Shown here: one piece after another, positions 33,245 to 41,890 of the stretch
Layout: every line of letters begins with the position of its first letter
How positions within the stretch are numbered: position 1 is the stretch's first letter
NCBI GenBank assembly: GCA_046757925.1
Contig: JBHHZE010000009.1
Span: 1-64,000, forward strand
From: JAZDCZ01 sp046757925
Lineage (GTDB): Bacteria; Gemmatimonadota; Gemmatimonadetes; Gemmatimonadales; GWC2-71-9
DNA: 64,000 bases
Direction of reading: 5' to 3'
Program-made: the position numbers and the translations under genes
Notes under the pieces: generated by a model
Told to the model about the DNA's origin: nothing
The model's input: only the letters and a program-made list of their open reading frames with translations
The model's database searches: none

Positions 33245-34197
33245 GTTGTGGGAGCCTCGATCTGTTCCAACACTGCCGTCAACGCACGATCAGGAGTCAC
33301 CCCCTCGAGCTCGAGTTCGGGAGCAACTGCTATCCGATGTCGCAGCACCGCTGGCGCCAACGTCTTTACATCATCTGGTATCACAAAGTCGCGTCCCTCG
33401 AGCAGGGCAAGGGAACGTGCGGTCTTGAGCAACGCGATGCCGCCGCGTGGACTGGCTCCAAGCGTGAGTGACGCCGCCTCTCGGGTGGCCCGAACTATCT
33501 TGGTGATATACGCCGTGATAGACAGTTCCACACGCACATCCCGTGCCGCCTCGCGCAGCACATTCAGGCCATCGGCATCCACAACAGGTGCAACTCCGTA
33601 GGTGTCTGGGAGATCTGCCTCAAACCCCGCCAGGTATTTTCCCAGTATTTCTTGCTCCACCGGTTCGGGAGGATAGCTCATCACGACCTTGAGCATGAAA
33701 CGATCGAGTTCTGCTTCTGGAAGCGGATAGGTCCCTTCAAACTCGATGGGATTCTGGGTGGCAAATACGGAAAACACATCTGGTAGCGAACGAGTGTCGC
33801 CGTCCACTGTGACCGTCCGCTCCTGCATCGCTTCCAACAGTGCAGCCTGCGTTTTTGCCGGAGCGCGGTTGATCTCGTCGGCAAGAACTAGATCGTGGAA
33901 GATTGGGCCCGGCCTGAATACCAACTCATGCCCGCTCGCCAATACCGACGTACCAGTGATGTCAGACGGCATGAGATCGGGCGTAAACTGAATGCGAACG
34001 TAGCCGACGTTCAACGCCTGTGCCAGCGTTCGGACGAGCAGCGTCTTGGCCGTCCCTGGTACTCCCTCCAGCAATACATGTCCCCGCGCAAGGAGCGCGA
34101 CCAGGCAATCGCGAGTCGCCTTCTCCTGCCCCAGTACCACACTACGGACAGCCGCTAAGACACGCTGGGCCTGTTCTCGAATCTCATTGCTTCCCAC
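33241..34197 (-). CDS. MoxR-family AAA+ ATPase
   Basis: A 318-residue AAA+ ATPase: Walker A GVPGTAKT (45-52), Walker B LVLADEINRAP (103-112), sensor FATQNPIE, arginine region and C-terminal helical lid (GASPRGGIALLKTARSLAL). It is expected to power a chaperone-like step with the DUF58 protein encoded directly after it. The GTG start at 34197 has GGAGG a few bases upstream and overlaps the end of the DUF4350 gene by 43 bases. A second MoxR/ChlI ATPase is encoded at 13321-14790, but its partner is a soluble VWA protein, so the two systems differ. Confidence 0.93.
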   Translation of the reverse strand: MGSNEIREQAQRVLAAVRSVVLGQEKATRDCLVALLARGHVLLEGVPGTAKTLLVRTLAQALNVGYVRIQFTPDLMPSDITGTSVLASGHELVFRPGPIFHDLVLADEINRAPAKTQAALLEAMQERTVTVDGDTRSLPDVFSVFATQNPIEFEGTYPLPEAELDRFMLKVVMSYPPEPVEQEILGKYLAGFEADLPDTYGVAPVVDADGLNVLREAARDVRVELSITAYITKIVRATREAASLTLGASPRGGIALLKTARSLALLEGRDFVIPDDVKTLAPAVLRHRIAVAPELELEGVTPDRALTAVLEQIEAPTT

Positions 34198-35393
34198 ACG
34201 TCCTCCACTGAAGTTGCAATATTGAGCAAACTTGTCTTGTCACCAGGTTCGGTAAGCAGAGCCTTGAGACGCTCGACTGCATCACCTGCCTTCGGGGTAT
34301 TTACAGCTAGGCCTAGCGCCGCAATCCAGTCGGCATAGCCCCCAGGTTGTCGTCGACCGGCCTCCCCCCCCCGCCCCAAGCGGCGCCACAGCCCGGATAC
34401 TATCAGGCTTGCGGCAGTATCGTGGCCATTAGATCGCTCCAACCCAATCGCCAATGCATCCAGGTGTTCGATCGAAGATCGCCGTTGCCTTTTGACAACG
34501 CTGATGGCAGGTCCAAACCGGACAGCCAAGAACGCAATTGTAATGAGGCCGGCCCCCAGCAACTGCAACATGGACCAACCAGCTGGCGACGCGCGCATCC
34601 AGCGCCACGCCGCCCCAAAAATCGATCCGCCAACTCCGAAACCCTGGTGATATTCATCCACCATGACACTCGAAGGATCGTATTCGAGCATCCACCCAAC
34701 CACCGCCACCCCCACATCCGGTCTCTTGAGAAGCCGATTCGATACGAGCCGCGAGTCGGCAACGATCGTCGCTTGGCCACCCTTTCGGAAATTAAGTCTC
34801 ACGACAACCGGCTGATCGTTTGTGGCCGCCAGAAGTGTGTCGATATCGAGGGGGAAAAGCGGTGCACACCCTGCTTCGTCCATGCTATCTCCGCGGTTCC
34901 GTTCAGCCGTCGGATCCATGTCCACAACAGCATTTGCGGCGAGCGCGGTGTTCTCGGAAAAAACTAGCATCCGAGAACTCGAATCGGGCTGGAAGGCCGA
35001 TAGCGGGCGAACCCGAATCCCAAAACAGCGCTCAACGCCGTTACGTCCGGCGAGAAAGAGTGCACCACCACGAGCCACGTAATTCCGCAAACGACGCTGC
35101 TCGGCACCAGTGGGAAGAGCGGGAACGTCCAGCAGCGCAAGTAGTTGCGCTGCCCTGATGGAACTGTCGGGATCCCAGTCGAACAACGCACTACGCCTCG
35201 CGACTACCGGAACATCTAGTCGCTCCAATATCTCCGCCAACCCCTTCGAACCACCCGGGCCCGGTAGAAAAACCGAGCGACGCCGATCCCTGAGGACCTC
35301 CGCCCCTTGACCACGATCGCCAAGTAACACGGCCAGAATGATGCCAAGAGCCGCAAGGGGCAGAAGCCACAACTCACCGCGCCGCGATGCCAC
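34155..35393 (-). CDS. DUF4350-like membrane protein
   Basis: A 412-residue protein with a transmembrane helix near the start (LLPLAALGIILAVLLG). A GATase-like DUF4350 domain follows (SVFLPGPGGSKGLAEILERL, LRNYVARGGALFLAG, FRKGGQATIVADSRLVSNR), then a second helix (LLGAGLITIAFLAV) and a cytoplasmic helical tail. Members sit beside MoxR/DUF58/DUF4129 genes in many phyla; biochemical role unknown. I start at GTG 35393 (20-base overlap with the DUF4129 gene) because the codons back to the ATG at 35459 only mirror that gene. The 3' end overlaps moxR by 43 bases. Confidence 0.8.
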   Translation of the reverse strand: MASRRGELWLLPLAALGIILAVLLGDRGQGAEVLRDRRRSVFLPGPGGSKGLAEILERLDVPVVARRSALFDWDPDSSIRAAQLLALLDVPALPTGAEQRRLRNYVARGGALFLAGRNGVERCFGIRVRPLSAFQPDSSSRMLVFSENTALAANAVVDMDPTAERNRGDSMDEAGCAPLFPLDIDTLLAATNDQPVVVRLNFRKGGQATIVADSRLVSNRLLKRPDVGVAVVGWMLEYDPSSVMVDEYHQGFGVGGSIFGAAWRWMRASPAGWSMLQLLGAGLITIAFLAVRFGPAISVVKRQRRSSIEHLDALAIGLERSNGHDTAASLIVSGLWRRLGRGGEAGRRQPGGYADWIAALGLAVNTPKAGDAVERLKALLTEPGDKTSLLNIATSVEDVWEAMRFENRPSVS

Positions 35394-35994
35394 GTTCCAA
35401 CTCCGATGCCAACCGATCGAATCTGAAGGCATCTCCCTCTGTACACGGGAATCCACCAAAGAGATAACCGTATAGGGCCGCTACGAGATCTCCCAGACGA
35501 ACATGTTCTTCCTGTGACAGCTGTGCTTCGCGAAGGTACTCCGCCGGCGTCTTGGAGGGGTGAAACTGGAGCATTCGCCGCTCACTCAGGATTAGTGCCA
35601 GAGCCCTGAACCTGGCGACCATCGCCTCCGGGAATCTGCCGGCGGCTACCATCCGCTGTGACTCTCGAACATACCATTTCGCATCTCGAATTGGTGCCGT
35701 GCGTTTCGCGGCGAATCGTGTGGCGCGCTCGAGCGGGCGAAGCACACGCCACAAGATGTACCCGAAATGCGTCAGGATTGCGATCAGGACGGCCACAAGG
35801 ACCACGAGCAACACGTAATAGGCGATCGGATGGGTGCTCTGCAAACCCTCCATCGCAGCCATGATCCGGCGCCAATAGTCACTCACCATGCTCAATAGGT
35901 TGCGCTGCCGCCACTGATACTCCGGTGCGGAAAACACCTCGCTCAGTATCGTCTTGATCGTATCTGGCGCAACTTGTTGCAGGGATGCCGTCAT
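35374..35994 (-). CDS. DUF4129 domain protein
   Basis: A 206-residue protein with one membrane helix (about 58-82, AYYVLLVVLVAVLIAILTHFG) and a C-terminal DUF4129 domain (WYVRESQRMVAAGRFPEAMV, FHPSKTPAEYLRE, ELERGIAAR). It is short for the family, which often has extra N-terminal helices. Its ATG overlaps the stop of the upstream membrane-protein gene (ATGA). It belongs to the same operon as DUF4350, MoxR and DUF58. Confidence 0.85.
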   Translation of the reverse strand: MTASLQQVAPDTIKTILSEVFSAPEYQWRQRNLLSMVSDYWRRIMAAMEGLQSTHPIAYYVLLVVLVAVLIAILTHFGYILWRVLRPLERATRFAAKRTAPIRDAKWYVRESQRMVAAGRFPEAMVARFRALALILSERRMLQFHPSKTPAEYLREAQLSQEEHVRLGDLVAALYGYLFGGFPCTEGDAFRFDRLASELERGIAAR

Positions 35995-36827
35995 TCGCCC
36001 GACCGATCGAATCCCAATTGTTGACTCAGGTGCTCGAGGTCGAACGCCTCATTCCGCACGCGTAGATCGTAGTAGAGCAGTGTGAACGCGCAGGCAAAGA
36101 TCGGGTAGACAATGAGCTGTAGGAATCCTCCAGCGGCTGCTATCACCACCTCCAAAGAGGGAACCAAGGCCCCGAGAACTCCTACAACCATGTATGGAAC
36201 GGCGAACAGAACCAACAAGACCACACCGAGCCCGAATGCCTTTCTCTTGAATCCCTTGGTAAGGGACCAAGATCTACGAAGGGCATCGGTGGCCGAGGTA
36301 TCGTCCTCGAGAACAACCGCCTGCGTGACGACCGCATAGCCCGATGCCAAAATCACTACGGCTCCTAAGCCTGCAGCGACAGCGATAAGCAGGATCATGA
36401 CAGACGGAACGGACACCCCAGCGAGCGCGATCCCGACGCCTCCGATCGCGCCGGGAACGACCGCCGCCAGCCAGATGACGAAGTACTTCGCCAATCCTGC
36501 AATGAAGAGCTTTGCCATCTTGGTAAGCGCAAACCTTAGCGATTCCCCCAGATCGGGCTCCATGCCCAGGTAGATCTCCGAAATCACCCATACCGTCGCA
36601 GCACCTGCCATCAGACCACCCACACTCAATAGCAGTACCCACAGCAGCAGAAGGACGGGATTTGCCAGTTCGATGCCCACGGCTGTTAGGTAGACATTGA
36701 GTATCGTGGGGATTCCTGTCGTGATCACCGCGATTCCAACCAGCAGTCCGAAGTCGTGCCGATAGAGGGCAAAGGCTCCGTCGATTATTTCGCCGAACGA
36801 CATTGCGCGTATCTCATAACTGGCCAT
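35991..36827 (-). CDS. Multi-helix membrane protein of the MoxR/DUF58 cluster
   Basis: A 278-residue membrane protein with about six helices, starting MASYEIRAMSFGEIIDGAFA, which resembles the glycerophosphodiester-phosphodiesterase membrane-domain/DUF7544 type found beside RDD and DUF4129 genes. The first helices include LLVGIAVITTGIPTIL and VLLLLWVLLLSVGGLMAG. I choose ATG 36827, which has GGAGGAGG 6 bases upstream; the longer frame to 36908 would overlap the divergent gene. First gene of the five-gene operon, 31 bases from the divergent RDD-SpoIIM gene. Role unknown; a membrane scaffold for the MoxR system is inference. Confidence 0.75.
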   Translation of the reverse strand: MASYEIRAMSFGEIIDGAFALYRHDFGLLVGIAVITTGIPTILNVYLTAVGIELANPVLLLLWVLLLSVGGLMAGAATVWVISEIYLGMEPDLGESLRFALTKMAKLFIAGLAKYFVIWLAAVVPGAIGGVGIALAGVSVPSVMILLIAVAAGLGAVVILASGYAVVTQAVVLEDDTSATDALRRSWSLTKGFKRKAFGLGVVLLVLFAVPYMVVGVLGALVPSLEVVIAAAGGFLQLIVYPIFACAFTLLYYDLRVRNEAFDLEHLSQQLGFDRSGE

Positions 36828-36858
36828 GAGTCCTCCTCCACGATAAAATGCAGGCGTT

Positions 36859-38673
36859 ATGCCTCGAGCGCGACCCCAGATCGATCCCCAGTTCTCCCGC
36901 CGCCTCACCGTCGAGACCCCCGAACACGTGCACCTGGAGTTCGAACTGGCAGGCGTGGGGTCGCGTGCGGCGGCCGCGCTCTACGATTTCGCGATTCAGG
37001 CCGCAATCCTGGTCATCGTGAGCCTTGCAGTCGGTATCAGCAACTTGGTTCCCAACGAATCGACTACGTGGGCCATGGCCGTGTTCATCTTCGTCTATTT
37101 TGTCATTCTCTGGGGGTATTTCGTTCTGTTCGAGGGCCTGAGAAATGGCCGCACTCCGGGCAAGAAGCTACTCGGTATCCGCGTTGTGATGGAGACGGGT
37201 CATCCGGTTACCTTCCAAGCTGCGGCCGTGCGAAATCTCTTGAGAATCGCTGATTTCCAGCCGGCTGGAGTTCCCCTTCTGGGTCTTCTCCTGCTTTTCT
37301 TCGAACGCCACAATAAGCGGCTGGGCGATATTGTCGCGGGGACCATAGTAGTGCGTGACCAAGCCGTGGAAGCGACGACTCCAGCGTCAGAAGTGACCAA
37401 CCAGAGCACCATCGAAACCGGTCCTCCTTTGCTCACTGACAAGGAGTTTCAACTCCTCGAACGATACTTCAGCAGGATCGATTCCCTTCCGGCGCAACTA
37501 CAGATCCGGTTCGGCATAGACCTCGCCAGACGGTTCGCAGATCGCTTCCCCGAACGAGACCCGCAAGCAAAGGTGTTTCTTACGGAGCTTTATGATGCGG
37601 AGCGGATGAGACGCACCAGTGTGAGCGCTACGCGAAAGAAAAAAGGTGCAGTCCGAATAGTCGCCGCTGGTGAACGATTCGTCACGACACGGCAAGAAAC
37701 GTGGCATCGCTTCAACCAGCGAGCCGCCCAATTGCAGAGGTCGGGACTCACGGGGATGAGCGGCAACGAGATCACGGCATTCGCAGCGGAGTATCGCGCG
37801 GTGGCCGCGGATCTTGCGCGCGCACGAACCTACGGTGTTGATCAGAGAGTTGTGAAACGGCTGGAGCAAATTGTAAGCGCGGGACACAATGTTCTCTACG
37901 GCTTACGTGGCGTGCGACGAATCTCGCTAGGTAGGATGTTCTTTCGCAACCTCCCAGCCGCCGTCGTGCAAGCTCGATCTTACGTCTTAACCGCATTCTT
38001 GTTGTTTGCGCTCTCCGCTGCCGTCGGGTTCTTGCTGATACGAGAGCGACCTTCGCTCGCCGCGGAGATTATGCCCCCCGTTGTTCTCGCCAGGGCTGAA
38101 GCCGGGATCGACCAGAGAGCCGAAGGACGGGGATACGCTCAAGCGCCCTCTCCCTACCTCCCGGTGGTCGCATCCAGCATAGTGGCCAACAACGTGCAGG
38201 TGGCCTTTGGCGCGTTCGCGTTGGGCATCACTGCCGGCATCGGCACACTCGCCGTACTGGTGTTCAACGGATTGTTCTTCGGATCGATCCTCGGCGTATT
38301 TGCCAACTACGGACTCGCCGGCTGGCTGCTCACGTTCGTGGCAGGCCACGGCATTCTCGAACTCACGGCAATCTTTGTGGCCGGTGGAGCGGGACTTCTG
38401 ATCGGCCGCGCGCTGATCGCGCCCGGGGATCTGGCCCGTCGTGATGCACTCGTAGTGCACGGCCGCCTTGCGATAAGGATGGTCGGGGCGTCGGCCTCCC
38501 TGCTACTGCTGGCGGGAATTATCGAGGGCTTCCTGTCGGCGAGCGATGCGCCGAGTGCGCTAAAGTTCACCGTCAGCGCCGCAAGCGCCGTGCTGCTCAT
38601 CCTCTACTTCAAGGCAGGGAGAGAGGCCCAGAGGGAGTTCCTGCGACAGAACGAGATCTGCATTCCCGGGTAA
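36859..38673 (+). CDS. RDD-SpoIIM fusion membrane protein
   Basis: A 604-residue fusion. Residues 1-170 are an RDD domain (SRAAAALYDFAIQAAIL, FEGLRNGRTPGKKLLGIRVV, FFERHNKRLGDIVAGTIVV) with four helices. Residues 190-370 are soluble and helical, with many Arg. Residues 375-604 are a SpoIIM-like (stage II sporulation M/DUF95) multi-helix domain (NNVQVAFGAFALGITAGIG, GHGILELTAIFVAGGAGLLI). In many genomes these are two adjacent genes next to MoxR/DUF58; here they are one. There is no sign of sporulation genes, so a general membrane role with the neighbouring MoxR system is more likely. ATG 36859; divergent from the five-gene operon. Confidence 0.88.
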   Translation: MPRARPQIDPQFSRRLTVETPEHVHLEFELAGVGSRAAAALYDFAIQAAILVIVSLAVGISNLVPNESTTWAMAVFIFVYFVILWGYFVLFEGLRNGRTPGKKLLGIRVVMETGHPVTFQAAAVRNLLRIADFQPAGVPLLGLLLLFFERHNKRLGDIVAGTIVVRDQAVEATTPASEVTNQSTIETGPPLLTDKEFQLLERYFSRIDSLPAQLQIRFGIDLARRFADRFPERDPQAKVFLTELYDAERMRRTSVSATRKKKGAVRIVAAGERFVTTRQETWHRFNQRAAQLQRSGLTGMSGNEITAFAAEYRAVAADLARARTYGVDQRVVKRLEQIVSAGHNVLYGLRGVRRISLGRMFFRNLPAAVVQARSYVLTAFLLFALSAAVGFLLIRERPSLAAEIMPPVVLARAEAGIDQRAEGRGYAQAPSPYLPVVASSIVANNVQVAFGAFALGITAGIGTLAVLVFNGLFFGSILGVFANYGLAGWLLTFVAGHGILELTAIFVAGGAGLLIGRALIAPGDLARRDALVVHGRLAIRMVGASASLLLLAGIIEGFLSASDAPSALKFTVSAASAVLLILYFKAGREAQREFLRQNEICIPG

Positions 38674-38681
38674 CCAACCCC

Positions 38682-38716
38682 GTCCGCTTCTGGGAATTGC
38701 TATCCCACGAGCGGAC
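38682..38716. terminator. Hairpin after the RDD-SpoIIM gene
   Basis: GTCCGCT (38682-38688) pairs perfectly with AGCGGAC (38710-38716), and an inner TGGGA/TCCCA stem closes a 7-base loop. It starts 8 bases after the stop codon. No T-tract follows, so it may be a weak or Rho-assisted terminator, or protect the mRNA 3' end. Confidence 0.45.
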
Positions 38717-38862
38717 ATCCCCCGTTGCCACGACGACGTAGTGCCATCGGGTAAACACATGTGTGACAATTAGTTAGGTGCAGCGTGCACCGGGCACGTC
38801 CGTTGCCATTGAAACCAATGGCTGCGTAACCACGTCAAAGCAGGAGAGAAGGAGAACTCCCT

Positions 38863-40113
38863 GTGGACATCGCCAGAGAACCACCGTCAAAGCGGAAGAA
38901 ATACATCCCGGCTGGCATTGCTCTAGCCGCGGTCGTCCTGACTACTATCGGCTTGTCCCGGCTCAAGCCGGCAGCTCCCACGGTTGACGGTGCGACGATT
39001 TGGATGGATACCGTCGAGCAGGGCCAGATGTTGATCCAAGTGCGGGGACCTGGCACACTGGTGCCGGAGCAGATTCGCTGGATCCCGGCCGAGACACCGG
39101 GCCGAGTGGAGCGCAAGCTGGTTCAGCCGGGGACTGAAGTCACTGCGCAAACTCTGTTGGTGGAACTCAACAACCCCGACGTTCAGTTGCAACTGTTGGA
39201 ATCGGAGCGGCAGCTTTCGGCGGCACAGCAGCAATTGGTGACGCTGAGATCGAACTTGGAGACACAGCGCCTCAATCAGGAGGCCACGATCGCACAGATA
39301 CGCTCTCAACGACTCGAGGCCAAGCGCAATGCGGAGGCCCTTACCGAGCTGTCAAAGAAGGGAGAGGGATTCGTCTCGGAAACCGAGCTTCAGACCGCAC
39401 TCGAACGTGCCACCGAGTTCGATACCAGGCTCGACTTGGAAACCAGGCGGCTCCAGGTAATGCAGGCTTCGGAAAAACCTCAGCTCCGAGTGCAGCAAGA
39501 CCAGATCGAGAGGCTGACAAGCATCGTCGCTTTCCAGAATCGGCGCATCGCATCGATGCAAGTGAAAGCCGGCATCGACGGAGTCCTGCAAGAGATGGAT
39601 CTGGAGGAAGGCCAGTGGGTGCAAAACGGACAGACCCTGGCGCGTGTGGTGGTGCCCGGCCGGTTGAAGGCGGAGATACGCATCCCACAAACCCAGGCCA
39701 GAAATGTCGCGCTTGGCCAGGTGGCTCTCGTGGACACTCGGACCGACTCGATAGTGGGTCAGGTCGTCCGCATCGATCCGGCCGCACAGGATGGAGTGGT
39801 GGTCGTCGACGTGGCACTGCCACCCGACCTACCGCGGAGTGCACGGCCTGGACTGGCAGTCGAGGGAATCGTGGAGATAGAACGATTGGACAATGTGCTG
39901 TACGTGGGTAGACCCACGTACGGGCAAGCGCATAGCACAGTGGGGATTTTCAAGTTGGTCGAAGGCGGCGACTATGCGGAGCGTGTAAACGTGAGGTTGG
40001 GCCGAAGTTCCGTCACCACCGTCGAAGTCACAGCCGGTCTAAGAGTGGGTGATATCGTTATCCTCACCGACATGTCCCAGTGGGACGCCTACGATCGTGT
40101 TCGAATCCGCTAA
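38863..40113 (+). CDS. Efflux periplasmic adaptor (HlyD/MacA-like)
   Basis: A 416-residue membrane-fusion protein. A single N-terminal anchor (PAGIALAAVVLTTIGLS) precedes a split barrel-sandwich (VQGTEV-type lipoyl half LVQPGTEVTAQTLLVELNNP; second half MQVKAGIDGVLQEMDLEEG), a long coiled-coil hairpin (about 105-220) and a beta-barrel with RPGLAVEGIVEIERL. Such adaptors link an inner-membrane pump to TolC. GTG start with GGAG about 8 bases upstream. The ABC ATPase gene follows after 39 bases, but no permease gene is next to them and no TolC gene is near here; those parts must be elsewhere. Confidence 0.88.
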   Translation: MDIAREPPSKRKKYIPAGIALAAVVLTTIGLSRLKPAAPTVDGATIWMDTVEQGQMLIQVRGPGTLVPEQIRWIPAETPGRVERKLVQPGTEVTAQTLLVELNNPDVQLQLLESERQLSAAQQQLVTLRSNLETQRLNQEATIAQIRSQRLEAKRNAEALTELSKKGEGFVSETELQTALERATEFDTRLDLETRRLQVMQASEKPQLRVQQDQIERLTSIVAFQNRRIASMQVKAGIDGVLQEMDLEEGQWVQNGQTLARVVVPGRLKAEIRIPQTQARNVALGQVALVDTRTDSIVGQVVRIDPAAQDGVVVVDVALPPDLPRSARPGLAVEGIVEIERLDNVLYVGRPTYGQAHSTVGIFKLVEGGDYAERVNVRLGRSSVTTVEVTAGLRVGDIVILTDMSQWDAYDRVRIR

Positions 40114-40152
40114 TTAGAGAGTTCAATCTACGGTGAATAGAGGGAGAGGGTT

Positions 40153-40902
40153 ATGGAGAACCAAAACGAGTCGCTGATCAAGCTCGATGGAGTCAGGAAG
40201 GTGTTCTACACCGACGAGGTCGAGACACACGCACTTTCGGAGATTCACCTGGATATTCGCGAAGGCGAGTACGTCGCCATAGCCGGTCCATCCGGGTGCG
40301 GCAAGACTACGCTGTTATCGATCCTGGGGCTTCTGGACACCCCGACAGCGGGGGCATACACCCTTGCCGGAACACCCGTTGCCAACATATCGGCGTCGCA
40401 GCGCGCAAGGATCAGGAACCGTCAGATCGGCTTTATCTTCCAGGCTTTCAATCTCATCGGCGATCTCACCGTATTCGAGAACGTAGAGCTACCCCTCACC
40501 TACCGTGACATGCCCTCGGCAGAACGGAGGAAGCGCGTGCAGGAGGCGCTGGAGAAGGTGGGTATGTCGCACCGGATGAAACACTACCCCTCACAACTGT
40601 CCGGTGGCCAGCAGCAGCGTGTGGCAGTAGCGCGCTCTGTCGCCGGTGATCCCGCCATCCTGCTGGCCGACGAGCCCACGGGAAACCTGGACTCCACTAA
40701 CGGTGAGGCGGTAATGCAGCTGTTGACCGATCTCCACCGCGAGGGTGCGACGATCTGCATGGTGACACACGACCCGCGCTACGCCGAGTATTCCGACCGC
40801 AGTATCCACCTGTTCGATGGACGGGTTGTTGAGGACGAGTCTGGTGTGAGCGCTAGGGACCACGAGCAGAAGCTCGAGGAGAGCGGTTTCGAAATGGCCT
40901 AG
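40153..40902 (+). CDS. ABC transporter ATP-binding protein (MacB/LolD type)
   Basis: A 249-residue ABC ATPase: Walker A GPSGCGKTTLLS, Q-loop FIFQAFNLIGDLT, signature LSGGQQQRVAVARS, Walker B AILLADEPTGNLDS, H-loop MVTHDPRYAEY. The QAFNLI and EPTGNLDS texts place it in the MacB/LolD/FtsE group, which energises MacB-type efflux or lipoprotein release. It lies 39 bases after the adaptor gene, so the two are one transcription unit. Missing is the MacB-type permease. The C-terminus (SARDHEQKLEESGFEMA) is a short polar extension. Two hairpins follow the gene. Confidence 0.9.
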   Translation: MENQNESLIKLDGVRKVFYTDEVETHALSEIHLDIREGEYVAIAGPSGCGKTTLLSILGLLDTPTAGAYTLAGTPVANISASQRARIRNRQIGFIFQAFNLIGDLTVFENVELPLTYRDMPSAERRKRVQEALEKVGMSHRMKHYPSQLSGGQQQRVAVARSVAGDPAILLADEPTGNLDSTNGEAVMQLLTDLHREGATICMVTHDPRYAEYSDRSIHLFDGRVVEDESGVSARDHEQKLEESGFEMA

Positions 40903-40976
40903 CCAGGGCGGGCCACAGGGAGGGCAGTCCGCTGGGCGCTTGGCCGCGGGCTGTCGGCTCGCCCTCGCATCATACC

Positions 40977-41013
40977 AGTCACCGGTGAGCCGGCAACATC
41001 CTCACCGGTGACT
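40977..41013. terminator. Perfect 13-bp stem-loop after the ABC gene
   Basis: AGTCACCGGTGAG (40977-40989) pairs with CTCACCGGTGACT (41001-41013) over an 11-base loop. It is 75 bases past the ABC gene stop and lacks a T-tract on either strand. It probably acts as a convergent-gene boundary structure with the second hairpin at 41026. Confidence 0.5.
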
Positions 41014-41025
41014 CATGGCGTTCGT

Positions 41026-41050
41026 CCCCTCAGTTTGTGACGCTGAGGGG
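41026..41050. terminator. 8-bp stem-loop at the 3' end of the DUF2911 gene
   Basis: CCCCTCAG (41026-41033) pairs with CTGAGGGG (41043-41050). It covers the last codons and stop of the minus-strand gene ending at 41030. No T-tract; weak terminator or RNA-stabilising structure. Confidence 0.35.
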
Positions 41051-41629
41051 GACTTCGACCCGGGTATTCTCCCACTCCAATACCATTGTGGCGTTCCCAC
41101 CGGGCTCGGATTTGGCACGAATCGTAAACGTCTCTACATAGTGTTCCGTGTGCACACTCGACACTCTGGTACGACCGACCTCCTGGGCCCGGACGGCATC
41201 CGTGTAGTTCCTCTCGGCCCCCCACTGGCTAGTGGAACGATTGACGATCACCTCCCACTCCTTCTCGCCGGGCACCGTGTAGAGAGAATAGGTTCCGGGC
41301 CCAATGTGAATATTGCCAACATCCAGTGCGATAGTCGTATGGATCATGGCGGGTTCGTTGGCGCCAGTTCTCCAAATCGATCCAAACGGCACGTGGTCAC
41401 TGCCAATCATCTTACGGCCTCGAGCCGACGGCCTCCCGTAGCAGACTTTTGCCACACCACCTCCAAGCGCAATAGTCACCGAATCCAACGGGCTTCGACG
41501 AGTTGCGAAATCTGCCGGGTTCATGACAATGCAGGCCGTATCGGCCACTACACCTCCGGTGGCATACACACTACCACCGACTATCCACGTGGCAATGACG
41601 AACAACGATGCTGTGCTTGCTAGAATCAC
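41030..41629 (-). CDS. DUF2911-family exported protein
   Basis: A 199-residue protein with a signal-like start (ASTASLFVIATWIVGGSVYATGG). The family text is DSVTIALGGGVAKVCYGRPSARGRKM, FGSIWRTGANEPAMIHT, GPGTYSLYTVPGEKEWEVIVN. DUF2911 proteins are secreted beta-rich proteins of unknown function, common in Bacteroidota and Gemmatimonadota. GTG start at 41629 with GGAGG 5 bases upstream. Two Cys (TACIVMN and VCYGRP) could form a disulfide. It stands alone, convergent with the ABC gene and divergent from the kinase. Confidence 0.88.
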   Translation of the reverse strand: MILASTASLFVIATWIVGGSVYATGGVVADTACIVMNPADFATRRSPLDSVTIALGGGVAKVCYGRPSARGRKMIGSDHVPFGSIWRTGANEPAMIHTTIALDVGNIHIGPGTYSLYTVPGEKEWEVIVNRSTSQWGAERNYTDAVRAQEVGRTRVSSVHTEHYVETFTIRAKSEPGGNATMVLEWENTRVEVPLSVTN

Positions 41630-41828
41630 GGAACCTCCGTCCTCGGGGTTACACGGCGTTGGGACAACTTCCGGCAGTGACGAAATCTACGGTGACACCG
41701 GGTTCGCGAACATCCCCCCACAATATCCGATTCCTGTACAATGCAATTCGGCCAACGAACACATCCCGCTTCAACCAACAGATGAAACCGCATAACCATT
41801 TAATGCGTATTGTCTTATACAGCACAGT

Positions 41829-41848
41829 CGCTGGGCATATGCCCAGCG
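41829..41848. promoter_or_regulatory. 20-bp perfect palindrome upstream of the kinase gene
   Basis: Two 10-base arms (CGCTGGGCAT and ATGCCCAGCG) meet with no spacer, 43 bases before the kinase start. The TATACA at 41816-41821 could be a -10 element, which would put the palindrome at the start of the transcript. Operator or RNA hairpin are both possible. Confidence 0.4.
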
Positions 41849-41890
41849 TTGCTGAGTTGCCGGTCGGCTTTTCTGGACAAGAGGAAAACT

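Noticed and set aside
36859..38673. Sporulation role from the SpoIIM-like domain
   Set aside because: No other sporulation gene is present, and SpoIIM-like domains occur widely beside RDD/MoxR genes in non-sporulating bacteria.
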